The notes under the pieces were generated by a model that was not told the DNA's origin, made no database searches, and saw nothing but the letters and a program-made list of their open reading frames with translations. From Mitragyna speciosa (Eukaryota; Streptophyta; Magnoliopsida; Gentianales; Rubiaceae): 64,000 nucleotides of DNA. Location of the stretch: contig CM045563.1 in the NCBI GenBank assembly GCA_024721245.1, forward strand, positions 23,955,394 through 24,019,393, given 5' to 3'. The position numbers were made by a program, and so were the translations under genes. Below are positions 24,441-38,497 of this stretch, one piece after another. Positions within the stretch are counted from its first letter, which is position 1. Every line of letters starts with the position of its first letter.

Positions 24441-25844
24441 TTATACCAGTCCCCTGGGCATAGGGGTTATCAGCCTGGGTACAAACAACACAACGAGGAA
24501 GCATTGGGCTTTTGATTTCAACCGACTTTCGACATTTTTTCCGTTCACCGTCCAAAGAATTCTGACTCTGTAATCACCCGTAATCCGATTTGTTTAGTAG
24601 TGCTGAATTATTACTAACAACTTGTTCTGATTTTTTTAACCGTATATCCCTTTACCATGTCCCTTTGCTGTAGTTCTGGTTGCATCCTTTTTTAGTATAA
24701 GCACATGCCTGTTGATTTGTGCCTTTTCTACTCCTCCCTTTGTTTTGGGGGGTTTTGGGACAAAACACATTTCATATTATGCACAAGTATGAACATGGCT
24801 GCTGTTAGTTTATTCTGATTTGAGGTATAATCTGGCAATAATTGATGATTTAAGCTTTAATTTGTCTATATTTTTTTTGCTACTTTAGTTCCTTCTCCTT
24901 TCTTGTGGTTGGTGTTGTTTTGTCCCCCAGTAATTAGTTAATTAATTACTTGTTCAGAATTATGCTTCTTGCCCTTTTCAGTATGGTTCAGATTTTGTGT
25001 CCTGTCTTATGCAGTATTTTCTGTTTCATTTGCGTTTCTATATTCATCGATGTTCTGATGGGTAGATGAACTCTTGCACTGTAGTTTGAGTTGTTTTGCT
25101 GATGGCATAGGATAAGCGGAACTGAAGCTGTTAAGTCATCAGCGTCCAAGGCATGCTAAGTTTTTCACGTATTCTTGTACCTGTGCATAGAAACTAAAGT
25201 GTCCTATTCTTGGACTTCTCATTTGAAATGATGGTGATTGTGAAACCACTTATTGTGAAGATAATGTTAGAAGTTATTTACAGCCAACTGTGAATGTGTT
25301 ACATAACAGGTCCTGTAAACATCTATCATACTGTCAGTCTTTTTCTAAAATATGAGATGATATCCATCTAATAGTACAGTTAGTATCTTTGCATAGCAAT
25401 TGGCAATCTTGATAATGTGCACTTGATCTGGATGGTTTTGTAATCGTTATAATGTGAGATGCATTTAAACCAAAGTGAATCACATAAAGGTTTGGTAAGA
25501 AGTTACCAAGTATCAAACATAAAATCCCAGGATCAGTAAAAAATCTATCATCAATTTCATCGTAAGCTTGTAGAGATAAGAAAATCTTCATGCTGTACCT
25601 CTGATCTGCATTGTTTAACATTTATTGATTCTTATGTCTTTCTTTGTTTCTTCTTTTCTCCCTGTCATAAATGGTGATGCTGTAGACATCGTGATTGGTC
25701 AACAATGTTCAGAATCACTATATGGTTTATAAAGAAGTAGCCTGATCTGAGAACTGTTGCCTGTGCTATTGTGTTGCTTGTTTTTAAGAAAGTATCTAAG
25801 GCCAGAATTTTTCATACCTGATATTTTCTCTTATTACAGTGACG
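24441..25844 (+). other. Likely promoter and 5' leader region of the JmjC gene
   Basis: There is no coding frame here. A splice acceptor (ttattacag, ending 25839) sits five bases before the JmjC start codon, which implies an intron in the 5' leader and a first non-coding exon somewhere in this interval, perhaps near 24480-24600 where sequence complexity rises. The exact start is not visible. Confidence 0.45.
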
Positions 25845-28800
25845 ATGGAAACTGAACGCACTAGATCTATGAGAAATGAGAGGGTTGAGAAGCTCTCAGT
25901 TCCACCTGGTTTTGTGTCTCTTTCATCCTTCACACTGAAGCGTGTATTAAGTAGTGAAGCGGCATCTTCTTCTATGGCAGTTGGGGATGTCTGTGAAACA
26001 GAGAGCAGCCAGATGGTTTTTACTCCCAACATTGATGATATTGCGAAGTTCAAGAGTAATCTTGGTTATAGGCCATGGATTCTTTATGATCAGCTTGATT
26101 GCAATCCAAATGAATCTGATTCTGAACTTGAAATGGTTATTTATCTTCTTCTTTCATATTTTTCCATTGACATGTTATTAAAATTTAAAGTTATTGCTGC
26201 ACTATGTTGTGTGTAGGCTGATAATTAAGGGAAGCATATATATAATCTTGAAATTCACGTTTGTCAGTATCCATGCTCATTTGCATGGCTCGTGCTTATA
26301 GATAAAGTCGTTGAGATGTGTTGTTAAAGAGAAATAATATGAGTTCTTCGTTTTGCCATTTAGGTAAAGTAGAAATTATTTTTTTATTTTATGTGGCTGT
26401 GTCAATTATAGTTTTGTTGATTGCTTGAAGATAAGGGCATAGAAAAGGAGTGAGGGAAATACTTTGAAGATGTCTTTTTTTATCTGGATCATCGGGAGTG
26501 TGGATTGTGCAATAATGAGGAGAATAAGGATGGCTATATTTGCCCCCCCATGGTGCCATACCTAAATGGTATTCAACCATTAAGGACTTCAGCAATATTG
26601 CTTGGTCATATATGAATCATAGAAATTTTAAATTGATGCAGACTGACTCATATTTTACTAGATCTTTGACCACATAGTGCTGCCTGTATACGTGGAAAGT
26701 GAACGCAAGCTGTTTAAAGGAAAAGGTGGTAATTAGTGGCTTAAATGATAAGATTTACTTGGTGGCATTAGAAAGTTCACTGGACCAGGAAATTACTTTT
26801 AGCATGTCCTACAGGGTGGATTTTTCCCTCTTTATTGTGCTAGTGGATATAGTAAAACGTGTCTTTGCTGGTATAATACATTATTTAGTCCTCTGCTATC
26901 CCTTTCTAAATGATTTCATTTGAGGTCAAAGCATCACTGTTGATGCCTTTACACTGCTTGCGTCTTTTATGTTAACATGTGAGTACACATGGAGTTTTTT
27001 TTTTTTTTTTTGCATGTCTGCATATATTGGTAGTAAAGTATGATTTTAAGTAATTCATTTAAATCTGATAGTTATTTGTGAAATGCAGAATATTCCCTTG
27101 AGAGCTTGCCTGCCTAAAGGAGTGGTCCGAGGATGTTCAAGATGCCATAATTGCCAGAAGGTTTATCATAATTAATTATTTTATATTTTGACTTGGAAAA
27201 CTTTTGATCGCTAGTTTTTTGTGTGTGGAAATCGTAAAGCATTGGGACTTAAAGTGGAGAATAGCTTAGCAGTCCTAGCCCAGACTCAGTTTTGGAGTGA
27301 GGGAAGGTTGTGTTCAATCTACGTCATATTATGGGCTAGCTCCAATTATGGCTGGGGGTCCATGCAATAAAATCTTGCGTAGGGCAGCTAAGGATTTGGA
27401 ACTTTGTATTCAGAGTTCATTCTTCTGACAATAATATCTTCAATCATTAGTGATTGAATTTCTTGAGTTGCTTTGATGCTAATATACATATGACATTTTG
27501 GAAAGGTTATTGCTCGGTGGCGTCCTGAGGAGTCTCATAGGCCTGCACTTGAAGAGGCCCCAGTGTTCCAACCTAGTGAAGACGTAATATTATTGTTCTT
27601 TCCTGCCTACCTGTTTTGCTCTTATATTACACTGTTCAGGATGTAGTGATCTCCTGAACTTTGAATTTTGACAGGAATTCAAGGAGACGCTTGAATATGT
27701 TGCAAGAATACGTCAAAAAGCTGAGCAGTTTGGAATATGCCGTATTGTTCCTCCTCCTTCGTGGCAGCCACCATGCCTTGTCAAAGAAAAGAATGTATGG
27801 GAAAGTTCTAAATTCAAGACCCATATTCAACTGGTTAATGATCTGCAAGATCAAGGTTTAAAGAGAAAACTGGCTAGAAATCACAAGGAGATGAAAATTA
27901 AGAGGAGGAAAGGTTGGGTGAGGAATTCGGAAGTTGGATCTGTGGATGAGTTCCCTACAGATGTTAATGAAGCTCAAGATGGGGATGAAAATTTCATAGC
28001 TAAATTGGGGCCTGAGTTCACACTAGAAGCTTTCAACAAGTATGCTGACAATTTTAAGATGCAGTACTTCTGTAAAAAGGAAAATACTATAAATTCAAAT
28101 GTTAACTTGACCGTGTATGAAGAAGGATGGGAACCATCGGTCGAAAGTGTTGAGGGAGAGTATTGGAGGATAATTGAGAATCCAAGTGAAGAAATTGAGG
28201 TATGCAGTAGAAGGTAAAGCAATCTGGTTGAATGAAATTTTTGACTTTATCCTTCTAATTGGGATTATTATTGTTTACACTCAATTGGTACTTTAGGTTC
28301 TTTGCGGAGCCAACATTGAAACTGGAGCATTTAGAAGCGGGTTTCCAGTTGATTCCAATTCATCGGGAATATCTAAATACTCTGAATACCTTGAATCAGG
28401 TTGGAACTTGAACAATATTTTCAAGCTTCCTGGTTCACTTCTTCGTTATGAAAATCATGGAACTTCTGCAGCTTTACTGCCTTGCCTTTCCTCAGGGATG
28501 TGCTTTTCCACAGTATGTTGGGTATGATCCAAAATGTTTCATAGTGGAATGCACTTTTCCGTTATTTGTTTAGGGTAGGGGCTTTTTTTTTTTGGGTGTT
28601 TTTCTTTTCCTTTTGTTGTCAGACACAGTTATATTTTATATCAGTATAGTATTTCAACATCTACGTTGCTAGATGTATACTCAAAGGCAAATATATAATA
28701 ATATGTGTATTGGTCCTATTGAATTGTGATGGATTATCTTTCTTATTGGTTTTTGAGCTTTACTAACATCTTCTGTTTTCTGTTTGGTTTCTTATGTAAC

Positions 28801-30880
28801 ACAGAAAGTTGAAGAGCATCACTTGTATTTGCTTAATTACATTCATTTGGGTTGCCCTAAAATATGGTATGCCATCCCAGGAGGATATTGTTACAAGTTT
28901 GAGAGATTTGTTAGAAAGCACCTACCACGATGTTTAGAGCATCCTGAATTGCTCCATAAGAATGTAAGTTTTTTGCAGTTCTTCCTTCTTTGTTTACTTT
29001 GTAATTGATGGGTACCCGAGAGAGAAGTCTCTTTTTGTTTTGTTTTTGGGTTGGGGGTGTTTGGGGGGGGTGGGGAGATGTTTGAACAAGAAAGAGAGAG
29101 AGTCATCAAATGTTCTTTCACTTCATATACAAATTTTTTATATATGTATGTGTATGTGTGTGTGTGTGTGTGTGCGTGTGTGTGTACAGGGAAGATTTAA
29201 CATTTATAATAACAATCTTAAAAAGCGATCAGTTGTTTAAGCCACTAGTTTTTTATTTCGCATCTGTTGAACACCATCTTGTTTTGGACGTGCTTATATT
29301 ATAGTCTTTTATCTTATTAGTGGAACTATTTCTTGTGTTTAGAAGCTACAGCTTTCCAATTTAAATCATAGAAAGGTCTTGTGCATTCCTTTATTGGTTA
29401 CTATTCTTCAATGATTTCAGATGTCTCAACTTTCCCCCTCTACCTTAACAGCTGAGGGCATTCCTGTCTACCGCTGCGTGCAGAATCCTGGAGAGTTTGT
29501 CCTTACGTTTCCTGGGGCATACCATTCACAATTTGACTCTGGCTTTAATTGTTCTGAGACTGTTAATTTTGCTCCTTTTGACTGGTTGCCTTATGGTCAG
29601 CATGTTGTAGAAATGTACTGTGAGCAAGGTAGAAAGCCGTCAATTTCTCATGATAAACTACTTCTTGAAGCTGCTATGGACGTAGTGAGGGCACAGTGGC
29701 AACTTTTACTGCTCAAAAAGAAGACAAGTGTTTGTGGAAAACATGGAATCTTAACAAAAGCACTCAAAGTGAGCCCCTCATGTTCATCAGAATACTATTA
29801 CAAATATATAGTGGTTTGGTGTTTCTTGTGTATATTTATAAATTTGTCATGCGGCCTTTCTATCCTGGCTTTATTTATATTTCATGCATATACCATATCA
29901 TTCTTCTAAAAAATTGCTTGTCCGCATCCATGAATATCAGTCATTTTTGGAGTACAATGTTAGAACAATAGCAAGGAAAGTTTTTGTCCCTGTACATTTT
30001 TTAAAATTATTTGCAAAAACTACCAGCTCTTTTAGTTTTTCGTTAGTTCCCATAATTATGCTCAGATTTTATCTTTTATAAACTAGCATATTTTCTCTTT
30101 ACTCTTTAACCGATCATACATTCTTCACTGGCTTTTTTAACTTGGAATAACATTTGAATATTTTTAGATATACAAGCACTTCCTTTTGTTGAAAAATAAT
30201 TTGCTTTCGCTGCAATGTTGACTAACAATTGGCTTAAATTTTTGGTCCTGGAATAGTTACGAGTCAAACAGGAGGCTATCAGGAGAGAATATCTTTGTAG
30301 ATGTTTACAGTCACGAAAGATGGAGGACAACTTTGATAGCAACAAAAGGGAGTGCAGCATATGCCTTTACGATCTACATTTTTCTGCCATAGGTTGTTCA
30401 TGTTCACTAGAAAGATATGCTTGTCTGCTACATGCAAAGAACTTCTGTTCTTGTAATTGGACTGCCAGATATCTCCTTTATAGATATGAGATCAATGAGT
30501 TATATATCTTGGTTGAAGCTTTGGAAGGGAAGTTAGACGCCATCTATAAATGGGCTAAACAGAAACTGGGTTTGAGGATGAAGTCCAATGACTTGGAGTT
30601 GAGCAACCTTGGTGAAGTGTCTGCTTCTGTGCAAACTGCAGCGACCAGCTCTTTATCTCGACGTTTGGGATCAAAAGAACCAGGGGCTGGACAAGTTTCT
30701 AGAAGAGAACAAATGGAGAAAGATATTCTTATACAGAAAATTTCTCCCAGTAGCAGGCAAGATACTGTGGAATGTGTGGACTTAAGCCTTGGCAACTTAA
30801 CTTCCAAAAAAGGAAAATTTGATAAATCTCTATCAGCTCAAAATGAGGTTATTATTCTTGCGGATGATGAGGATGAATAG
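25845..30880 (+). CDS. KDM5/JMJ14-group JmjC protein, JMJ19-like, probably catalytically dead
   Basis: Nuclear chromatin protein of the plant H3K4-demethylase group. Eight exons, all phase 0: 25845-26135, 27089-27160, 27506-27583, 27675-28199, 28297-28521, 28805-28963, 29421-29768 and 30257-30880, giving 773 aa. JmjN is at about 138-180 (APVFQPSEDEFKETLEYVAR), JmjC at about 365-545, and a C5HC2 zinc finger at about 599-650 (C599, C602, C613, C615, C622, H625, C630, C632). The tail is acidic. The FYRN/FYRC domains of JMJ14/15/16/18 are absent; short size and missing FYR fit Arabidopsis JMJ19 (from memory). Key oddity: the Fe(II) motif H-x-E is K398-V-E400 because exon 6 opens AAA after TGG. 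The later ligand H485 is kept. A 2-oxoglutarate-contact Ser is Leu406; Asn408 and Lys416 are kept. Loss of demethylation is inferred, not shown; a scaffold or reader role is possible. Introns carry (TG)n near 29144-29188. Confidence 0.93.
29144..29188. repeat. (TG)n microsatellite in JmjC intron 6
   Basis: Imperfect TG/CG dinucleotide run in the intron between exons 6 and 7. Confidence 0.85.
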
Positions 30881-32927
30881 GAGTGATGAATGTAAAACTA
30901 TGGTCACGATGATCAGATTTACAGAGCCAATTTGGTATGTCATTTTAATCATTATATCAACCTAGTTTTCCACATCTTTGTTTATAGTTGGCAATGTGAC
31001 AAAAGAAATGCAGCATTTTGTGCTTGAAAAAAATCGTTGAAGTGTGCGCAGTTAATAGAATAAATGTTGGCAAACAAATATTGAGGAATAATTCACGGAA
31101 ATTGGATAGATCTTTCTTTATTTCAAGTCACTGAACCTGGTTGTTGTGAAGTGTAAAGGCGGTGGGTGTCCTGGTGAAAAGATTTTAACTGCATCATGAA
31201 AAACGACAACCCAAGAACCCTGTCCTCGCATGCAATAAATCTGCCCCAAGTAGAACCAGTAAATGCCACCCTACGTATGCTCTGATTGATTACTCAAACC
31301 AATTAGAATCGTTTGACAGAAAATAGTTTTCTTTTGTTGGGTATGGTGTATACTCGCTGGGACAGAGCAATTGTTGATGAACACTCGGAAGGTGGGTTTC
31401 AACACATTCTCATGTTAATACGCAACTATACAAGTTATAATAGACATTTAAGAGAGTACGAGCATACATCTTCAGATAACAAGCGGTACTGCGGTAGTAG
31501 TACACAATTAATATTAAGCATGCGCAACTTTAGTTCTGCGGCCAAATTGGAACCACAAATTGGAGTAAACTTACGATAGACAGAAACATCAGATCTGTTT
31601 ATACCAACCATTAACAGCAAATCAGTAGTTGTCTTGAAATTAGAGTGTGGATAGAGACATTAAGTGTTTGTCCTTGGTCGAGTGGTGGCCACTCTGTCGT
31701 CAAAAACCATCATTAGTACGTGTGTGCAGTGTGAGTATGTGTGTGAAAACAGTTGTGTTACAGTGTGATGAATGGATCTGTAAGGGCTAGTTGCTTTTAA
31801 ACATATGACAAAAGGCCCTGGAGGTGGGGGCTGGCGTTAGAAGAGTCATCTGATCATTACTAGTAGTACGAGTATCAGAAACAAAGGAAAACAAGGGTTG
31901 GCCCTAAATTCTAAATGCATGCTCCACGTTGAAAGACTAAGCATAGAAAGAAAGAAACAAAGACTGGTCATGACTTGTGAGGGTGGTCCTCCATATTAAT
32001 CTTGAATCCCTCCTCTTCCTCCTCCTGCCTAGTCATTGTTCCTCCTGAATTATGGATCTGATCACATGCACTGCCGCTGTTGAATCAAACACATGCCAAA
32101 TTTTCTGTTACTAATTCAATGTCTTTGCAACCCTCATTCTTCACTCAGTAGTGTTATGTGCATGTGCTATGCCCTTTTGACAACCAGCAAAGTACTGTTT
32201 GGCTGTCGTACAAGTTCTGTTGAAAAGTGTTTCGTTGGTCCAAGGGACAAGAAACTTTGCAGGCTTTTAGAATTTGGATTTGGAGGCTGTATATTATGTA
32301 TGCGTATTCAATTCGGGACAGTGAGATAGAAGAGAGATGAGTGATCAATGCCTATCTCACAACACACTGGAATCTTGATGTCTATAACATAATTTTTGAA
32401 ACAAGGACGAGCACGCCCATCCAAATATTTATTCCTTCTCATTGATATCGTTACCATTACAAGACATCAATAATAGAGTCCTTGTACCATTATCTGCTAT
32501 AGCTTATCACTAAGTAGCCAACCTGGGCCTGGCGAGGTCCAACTCCATTTATGAAGAAGGCATAAATGCAAAATTTTTTTGTACCTACATGCTGTATATT
32601 TTGTCAAATCTAAAACGTATGAATCTTGATTTCGTTAGTGTGTCCTGTGCCACGAACTGACCGTTTTTCAGAAAAGTTTGCTAGTTTACAAACAAGGGAT
32701 GGTACAAGTAGGTTTCTGATAAGTGGTCCAAAGTCTAGCTAACTCATTCTTGATCCATTTGAAATCTAATACTTGGTTTGACTGGGATCACATGAAGAAC
32801 TAAATACTCGTGACCCATTTGATTCAAATTTCTTAATTACTGTCATTATAAATATCATTAACCCCACTATGAATATAGATTTTGACGATTTCCCAACATT
32901 TTTGGCATACTAATGAAATAGAATGTT

Positions 32928-33077
32928 AATGTGTTTGATAGAATAGTATTTTGAGGGAATCATAGATATCCCACTTAATTACTCTCATTCCGATTGAAAG
33001 AGATTGATAATTATTTTTTAAACATTAAGAATTAGTGTCATTACTACTGATGCCCATTCCCCTAAATCAAACACCCC
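32928..33077. mobile_element. Possible small MITE remnant
   Basis: gtgtttgat at 32931 is matched in inverted orientation by atcaaacac at 33066-33074, followed by ccccct. The right end resembles Tourist-like ends (gggggtgtttgat on the minus strand), but the left end is degenerate and no target duplication is clear. Confidence 0.35.
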
Positions 33078-33684
33078 CTCAGATCTCATTTGTATCCACC
33101 ACACCTACGTATGCTCGTAAATGGTTTGCAAAATCTAACTAGTACATTGTAGTTTCAATTGTTTCTCATAGCAAATATTGCTTGTAAATCAACAGGAAAC
33201 AAATTTTTAATTTCAAAGCGAAATTTCTATTTAGAATTCTAGTGATACCCAGATCGACGAAAAAAAGTAGTAGACGTGCTTCAACCCTACCAATGTTTTA
33301 GCCAGCGTTTGTAGAGTAAGATCAGAGATTTGTGAACACATTTTATTGTACCCCATAGCTAAATTCACTCGCAAATCTCTGATTTATATTCTTGTTTAAG
33401 ATTCAACTCTTGGTTAATGATTTTTCCCCCTATTTAATGACAATATTACATATACAACAATCTACATATAAGGTAGGATAACTAATTCACAAATAGTGAA
33501 ACTAGTACTAACATAACAAATACTAGACTACAACTATTCGGACCCAAAACCTCTTTTTTTTCCCAGTCTTAATTTTAACCTTAAACTATTTCTTCAGCTG
33601 CAATCACACCTCATAGGCGTTCTTAATCAATAGTCAGTATAGTGCAGTTGGGCCATTATTATACTGAAGTTTGGGTAGACAATA

Positions 33685-33732
33685 TTGATGGAGACTACCA
33701 AAAAAAAAAAAAAAAAAAAAAAACTGATGGCG
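33685..33732 (+). mobile_element. Weak poly(A) scar candidate
   Basis: About 24 A preceded by actacc, flanked by tgatgg at 33686-33691 and 33725-33730. The duplicated target is only six bases (seven of nine with mismatches), so this case is much weaker than the others. Confidence 0.25.
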
Positions 33733-35167
33733 TTTACAAAGTGGAGAAAATAGGGGCCCACAAGTAGGAGGTTTTTCTTTTTATTTTTTGACTAATGGAA
33801 AGGAAGTGTGGAGTTGGGCTTTTGATGTGGATCGGACAATGTTCTCGTACGGTCCACACTCATCGAGAGCCCACAGCCTTCAGCAATCATACGCTGCCAC
33901 GTAATCATAGTACATGTGGGGCTACTTGCGGCTTAGGTTGGTCCTTTTATTTTCTTTTTATTTAATAACCGGAAAAGAATACGTACTTCATTCAGGCTTT
34001 CCGAGTCTGGACTGGACCTGGACCTGGACCGGTCCGATAGTTAAGTGGATCATTGGCGGGTATAGGCTTTGATCCACTGTAGCCGACATCAGTGACAGGC
34101 TTGCACGTGAGGGGAATTGCATGGTTGGACTGACGCCAAATTGTGGGCCCGCTCATAAGTCAAATCCAAAGTCCCATCCGATTGACCATTGAGTGCCAGA
34201 TTCTCGTACGACCTTGGCCCTTTTTTTCAAATTACAATAGCTGGCATCGGAAACGTGCAGCTTTGAGCGGTGACAGACACGCTCTGAATTTTTTTTCTTT
34301 TTAATTTTTTTTTCTTCTGTGATCTTTCCTGTTTGTTCTGCATCCATCTTTCTATATACGGAGTGTTTGGCTTTGTCCACATTGGGATAGCGCGCTTGTT
34401 TACTTCTCCCTTTAGAAAGGGACTATTCTTGCCACCACCCACCAAAAAATATGTACGAAATCATGGATAGAATTGATATATATTCATTTTTAATCCCACA
34501 CAAGACAGCAAATAAATGTTGGATTTTTGTGACAATTTGCTTTAATTATGGATGAAACTTTAATCATGATACTTAACCAAAAAAAAAAACAAAAAAGAAC
34601 AAAGACATGTGTGTTTAATTAGAAGGCAATTAGTACTGAGTTGTAGGCTTAGATAATGATTTGGATGCCATGAAACTTTGATAAGCTTGCCTCACCAAAA
34701 TACATATGAATTATAAGAATTTAAGCTTACGTTCATCTAAAATGCCAATATATTATCAAATTTAAAAAATTGTACAGAAAATCAAATTGTTTAGTCTTTT
34801 CACATAATTGGACACAAAATTAAGTAACACACATGTATCTAATCATTTTTATCATTAGACCATCATCAACCTCTATATTTTTATTTATTGAATAAAAGAA
34901 CGATGCCTTGTCAATCAATTTCCTTAATGCCTATCAGCCTCTATACTCTCCTTCACTGAATAAGCTGACAATTATAGCATGAACACAGTAGAAGTGCTTC
35001 AAAATTTCATGGCATCCTAATCATCGTTTATGCTTACAACTTAATACAGGGACCAATTCCTTTCCAAGTGAGGAATCAAACTTTTGAAATAGTAAACATG
35101 TGAGCTTTTTTTCTCCAATTTTTTTTTTTAGTCAATAGTTAACAGTATTCTATCTTACTTTTAACCT

Positions 35168-35362
35168 ACACTACAAAAGAAGGTCCCAATTGAGTCTTAG
35201 GAGAACCGATGGAGACTGAACCACCATCGAACTAAATAGGTGCATTATACACCTATTTAGATTTTTGATAGAAGGCAAGGTTTGAACCTTTGACCTCTCA
35301 CCTCACATAGCCTTTAAAGACTTTGTGGTAGGCAACCCAACCAAGTTAGGTTGGTTAGCTTT
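35168..35362 (-). mobile_element. tRNA-derived SINE-like remnant
   Basis: On the minus strand, taacttggttgg resembles a Pol III A box and ggttcaaacctt an internal B box, separated by a gtgaggtgagaggtc stretch common in plant SINEs. Downstream lies an 11-bp perfect inverted repeat (35232-35242 and 35250-35260, ctaaataggtg / cacctatttag, 7-nt loop). No clear tail or target duplication was found, so the ends are approximate. Confidence 0.5.
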
Positions 35363-36017
35363 TTTTCCTCCAAATGGAAAGAGATCTTTTGTTGAGAATG
35401 ACAATTTCAACAAGTCTTACTGGCACACGATATGCAGAAGGAATACGAGTTAGTCATGAAATTGGAAACCATATTGTCAATATTGGGTTCCGTGGTTAAA
35501 CATCAAAATTGTGCACTGGTCTTGACATAATGGTAGTGTTGACCTACACGACTCAATTACGTTCGTTAATAATTATTTGTCACTTTCATGCAATTATTTC
35601 CTTTTGACACGCAAAACAACTGGATTTTATCACGTTAGCTAGTATCTTATTCTATATGCACCGTAAGTTTGAGGTTTTGGTAATCATAGCTGGATAAGGA
35701 TATAGATTTTAACTTTCCAAACCAAATTATTCCCTGGCCATTGAAGCCCTCACGTTTGCCATTTTCAGTCATTCACAAGGCAAATTAATCAACAATATGA
35801 TCAAATAACCAAAGGAAAGAAAAACTGTGAATGACAACCTTTCAAAATATTATATTTACTTTTACTTCTTTGATCTCAGGTTACCGGATGAAAACTAAAG
35901 CTAGATTCATATTGCATTTTCTGAAAACAAATATGGGACTGTTTCTACTTGTGTTACTAGCCAGTTTCATCACCCATCAAATGATGCATTTTTTACAACT
36001 TACAACTTTCAAGAAAT

Positions 36018-36040
36018 AAATGTGTGTGTGTGTGTGTGTA
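36018..36040. repeat. (TG)n microsatellite
   Basis: Around ten TG units followed by an A/G-rich run. Confidence 0.85.
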
Positions 36041-38497
36041 AAAGAGAGATGTCCGTTGTATTATTAGCATACTCTAGGTGGAACAACATCGATATTTTAA
36101 TCACTCGGCGTTTACATAATTGAGGGAATTTTCTCATTCAGATAGATGGATTAATGTTAGCAAATGTACATGTAACTGTTAGTGTACTTGTACAGCTTTG
36201 TATATGTAATATCACAATCCGCAAATGATGGAACATAGTGATGGCACCAATTTCGAAATTACTGCATGGATTAATATGGTACGAGCATGGATGCTTAATT
36301 CTTGCATCAGCTCCAAAGAAGAGAAGCAAGCATGGAAAAACTCACAATCTATCCATTTAAATAAATATTTATTCAAAAAAAAAAAAAGAAATTCTTGTTC
36401 AGGTGACAGGGTTTGTTTTCTGGTGCACTGAAAAGTAGCCTTTTCCTACCAGAAAGATTAATTAAAAAAAAAAAAAAAAGTTCGCCTTTGATTAGACAGG
36501 GAACGGCGGATTCGCAAGATGGTAAATTCCACAGTTGTTGGTAAATTTTACTGCGTTCGAGAAGTGGAACCTTTTACCAATTTACCGCTTACGTGTAACA
36601 GAAGATACTGTTCGCCAACTCGTATTGGTCCGCATGATTTACTCTACTATCATCTATCAATACTAAATAACGTATCAAAGTTACATGATTTTATTACTTG
36701 CGCTATTTATCGTGGTATCTGCTACCTAAAAACAAGTTCAAAAATAGAAAAGATTTACTAATATGTATGTATCCAAGGTTACTTATGCACAAAGAGAGAG
36801 ATCAATGCCAGGAAAATGGAAGCAAAATGTTTGCAAATTGCCAATCACAGGACGAGTGATCTAAAGATGACTCAAGCCAATCCCACTTGTACATTTCTAA
36901 AACACAGGTAAAAACAAATCCTAAATCAATTCAAATCCCACTAAAATCATCCATTTAAGAAAAAAGGGTTATGCCAAATCTTTTGTTTGACCATTTTCCC
37001 AAAATCCTTATTCTTCTTGGGAAGCGCAGTTTATTGAATGGAAATCATCTCAATTAAAGTCATGTTAAGGTGAATCTAGAATGATTAGTGGTGCGAATGT
37101 ATCCATTATTAGTCAAGGTGTACATGTGTTTCATGCCCCACTAAAAGGGAAATAAAATTCAAGATATGATTTCCTAGGAGAAGTTTCGATGAACAACATG
37201 AATATAACATGAATCATGCATCATCTTTAGCTTTCAGTCATGGTACACAAGGTGATTGCAAGCCCTTTAGGCTACAGGCACTGTAAAAATACCCAAGCGG
37301 TTAACTAATGGTAACAGTAATCCTATTTCCTCCTACATGCTGTCGGGCAAAAGTTATTGCTTAAGAATAATAATGAATCACTCCAATTGAAAGGGTACCC
37401 AAAACTTAATTTGTGCTTGGTGCATACATTTATTCATCCATGTAGAATGGATGGAATCAAGTATCCAAAGCCATCAGTGGATGTGGTATATACCGAGGGT
37501 GAAAGCAATGCTTTAATTATGGCCGCATAAAATTTTCTTAAGTTTAAGAAAATGACGGTTTTGATTCCATATATTTCACATTGTTTCAGTGTTTCATGTT
37601 AGTTTAACTTAGTTCTGTTAAGGAAACAACAAATTCAGTGGTGACCTATTCGGATTGGGGAATGATGAATGCAGTAATATTTTAATATTAAGAAGTAAAT
37701 AGAAAAAAAGAAGAAAGAAGGCTGAATTATACATAACATCCCTATAGAAATCCAACTTGCAACATGAAAGGGCCAATGAAGACATTTGGGAATCACATTT
37801 GTCTGCCAATTTCAACTACTCTCTAACAATGAAATGACAGCACTAGAATAAGCACATTAATCAATCAGACGTTCACAGGCGCTTAAATATTAATTAAGGT
37901 ACTTCACTGATTTGCATGAGAGCACCATGAAAGGAATACAAGCCTAATAGTAGTTAAGACTTCTAAATTTATTTTGATCGACTAATTTCTTTCCCCAGAA
38001 TCAGCAATACTGATTAGCAGACAGTAAAGCTGCAAAAGCAAAGGGCAGAAGAAAAAAAGAGGTCAGAGAGTGAGATTTTACTTGGAAATTTGTCATACAC
38101 TGCTAAAAAAGCAAAATGATGAAAATGTATCAGAGGCCATCAGCTGGCAACTATCCCTCAGTTCACAAATCACATCCAAGACAGCTTTATTATTATCTAA
38201 AACTGAACCACCTACACTCATAAACTAACAGAATTAGACACTGAAACATTGACCAGAGATGAACGTGTGGTTGCAAAACCAAATGATCAACCAAATGGTA
38301 GTGTATGCTGGAGTTGTTGCACATGGAACATAAGTAAAAAACTGCAAGTACATTAACTCCAGCTTTTAGTACAACTATAACTAGTATCCTCTTGTGGAGT
38401 AAGCACTAATAGTGCTTCTATTAACACTGCTACTGTTTGCATCAAAAGCAGCATAAATAAAAGTTGCTTCTAGTTCGAAGCAATATAATGCTCACTC

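Noticed and set aside
32030..32100. Partial resemblance to a miR408-like sequence (atgcactgcc)
   Set aside because: Only about ten bases match and no hairpin forms around it.
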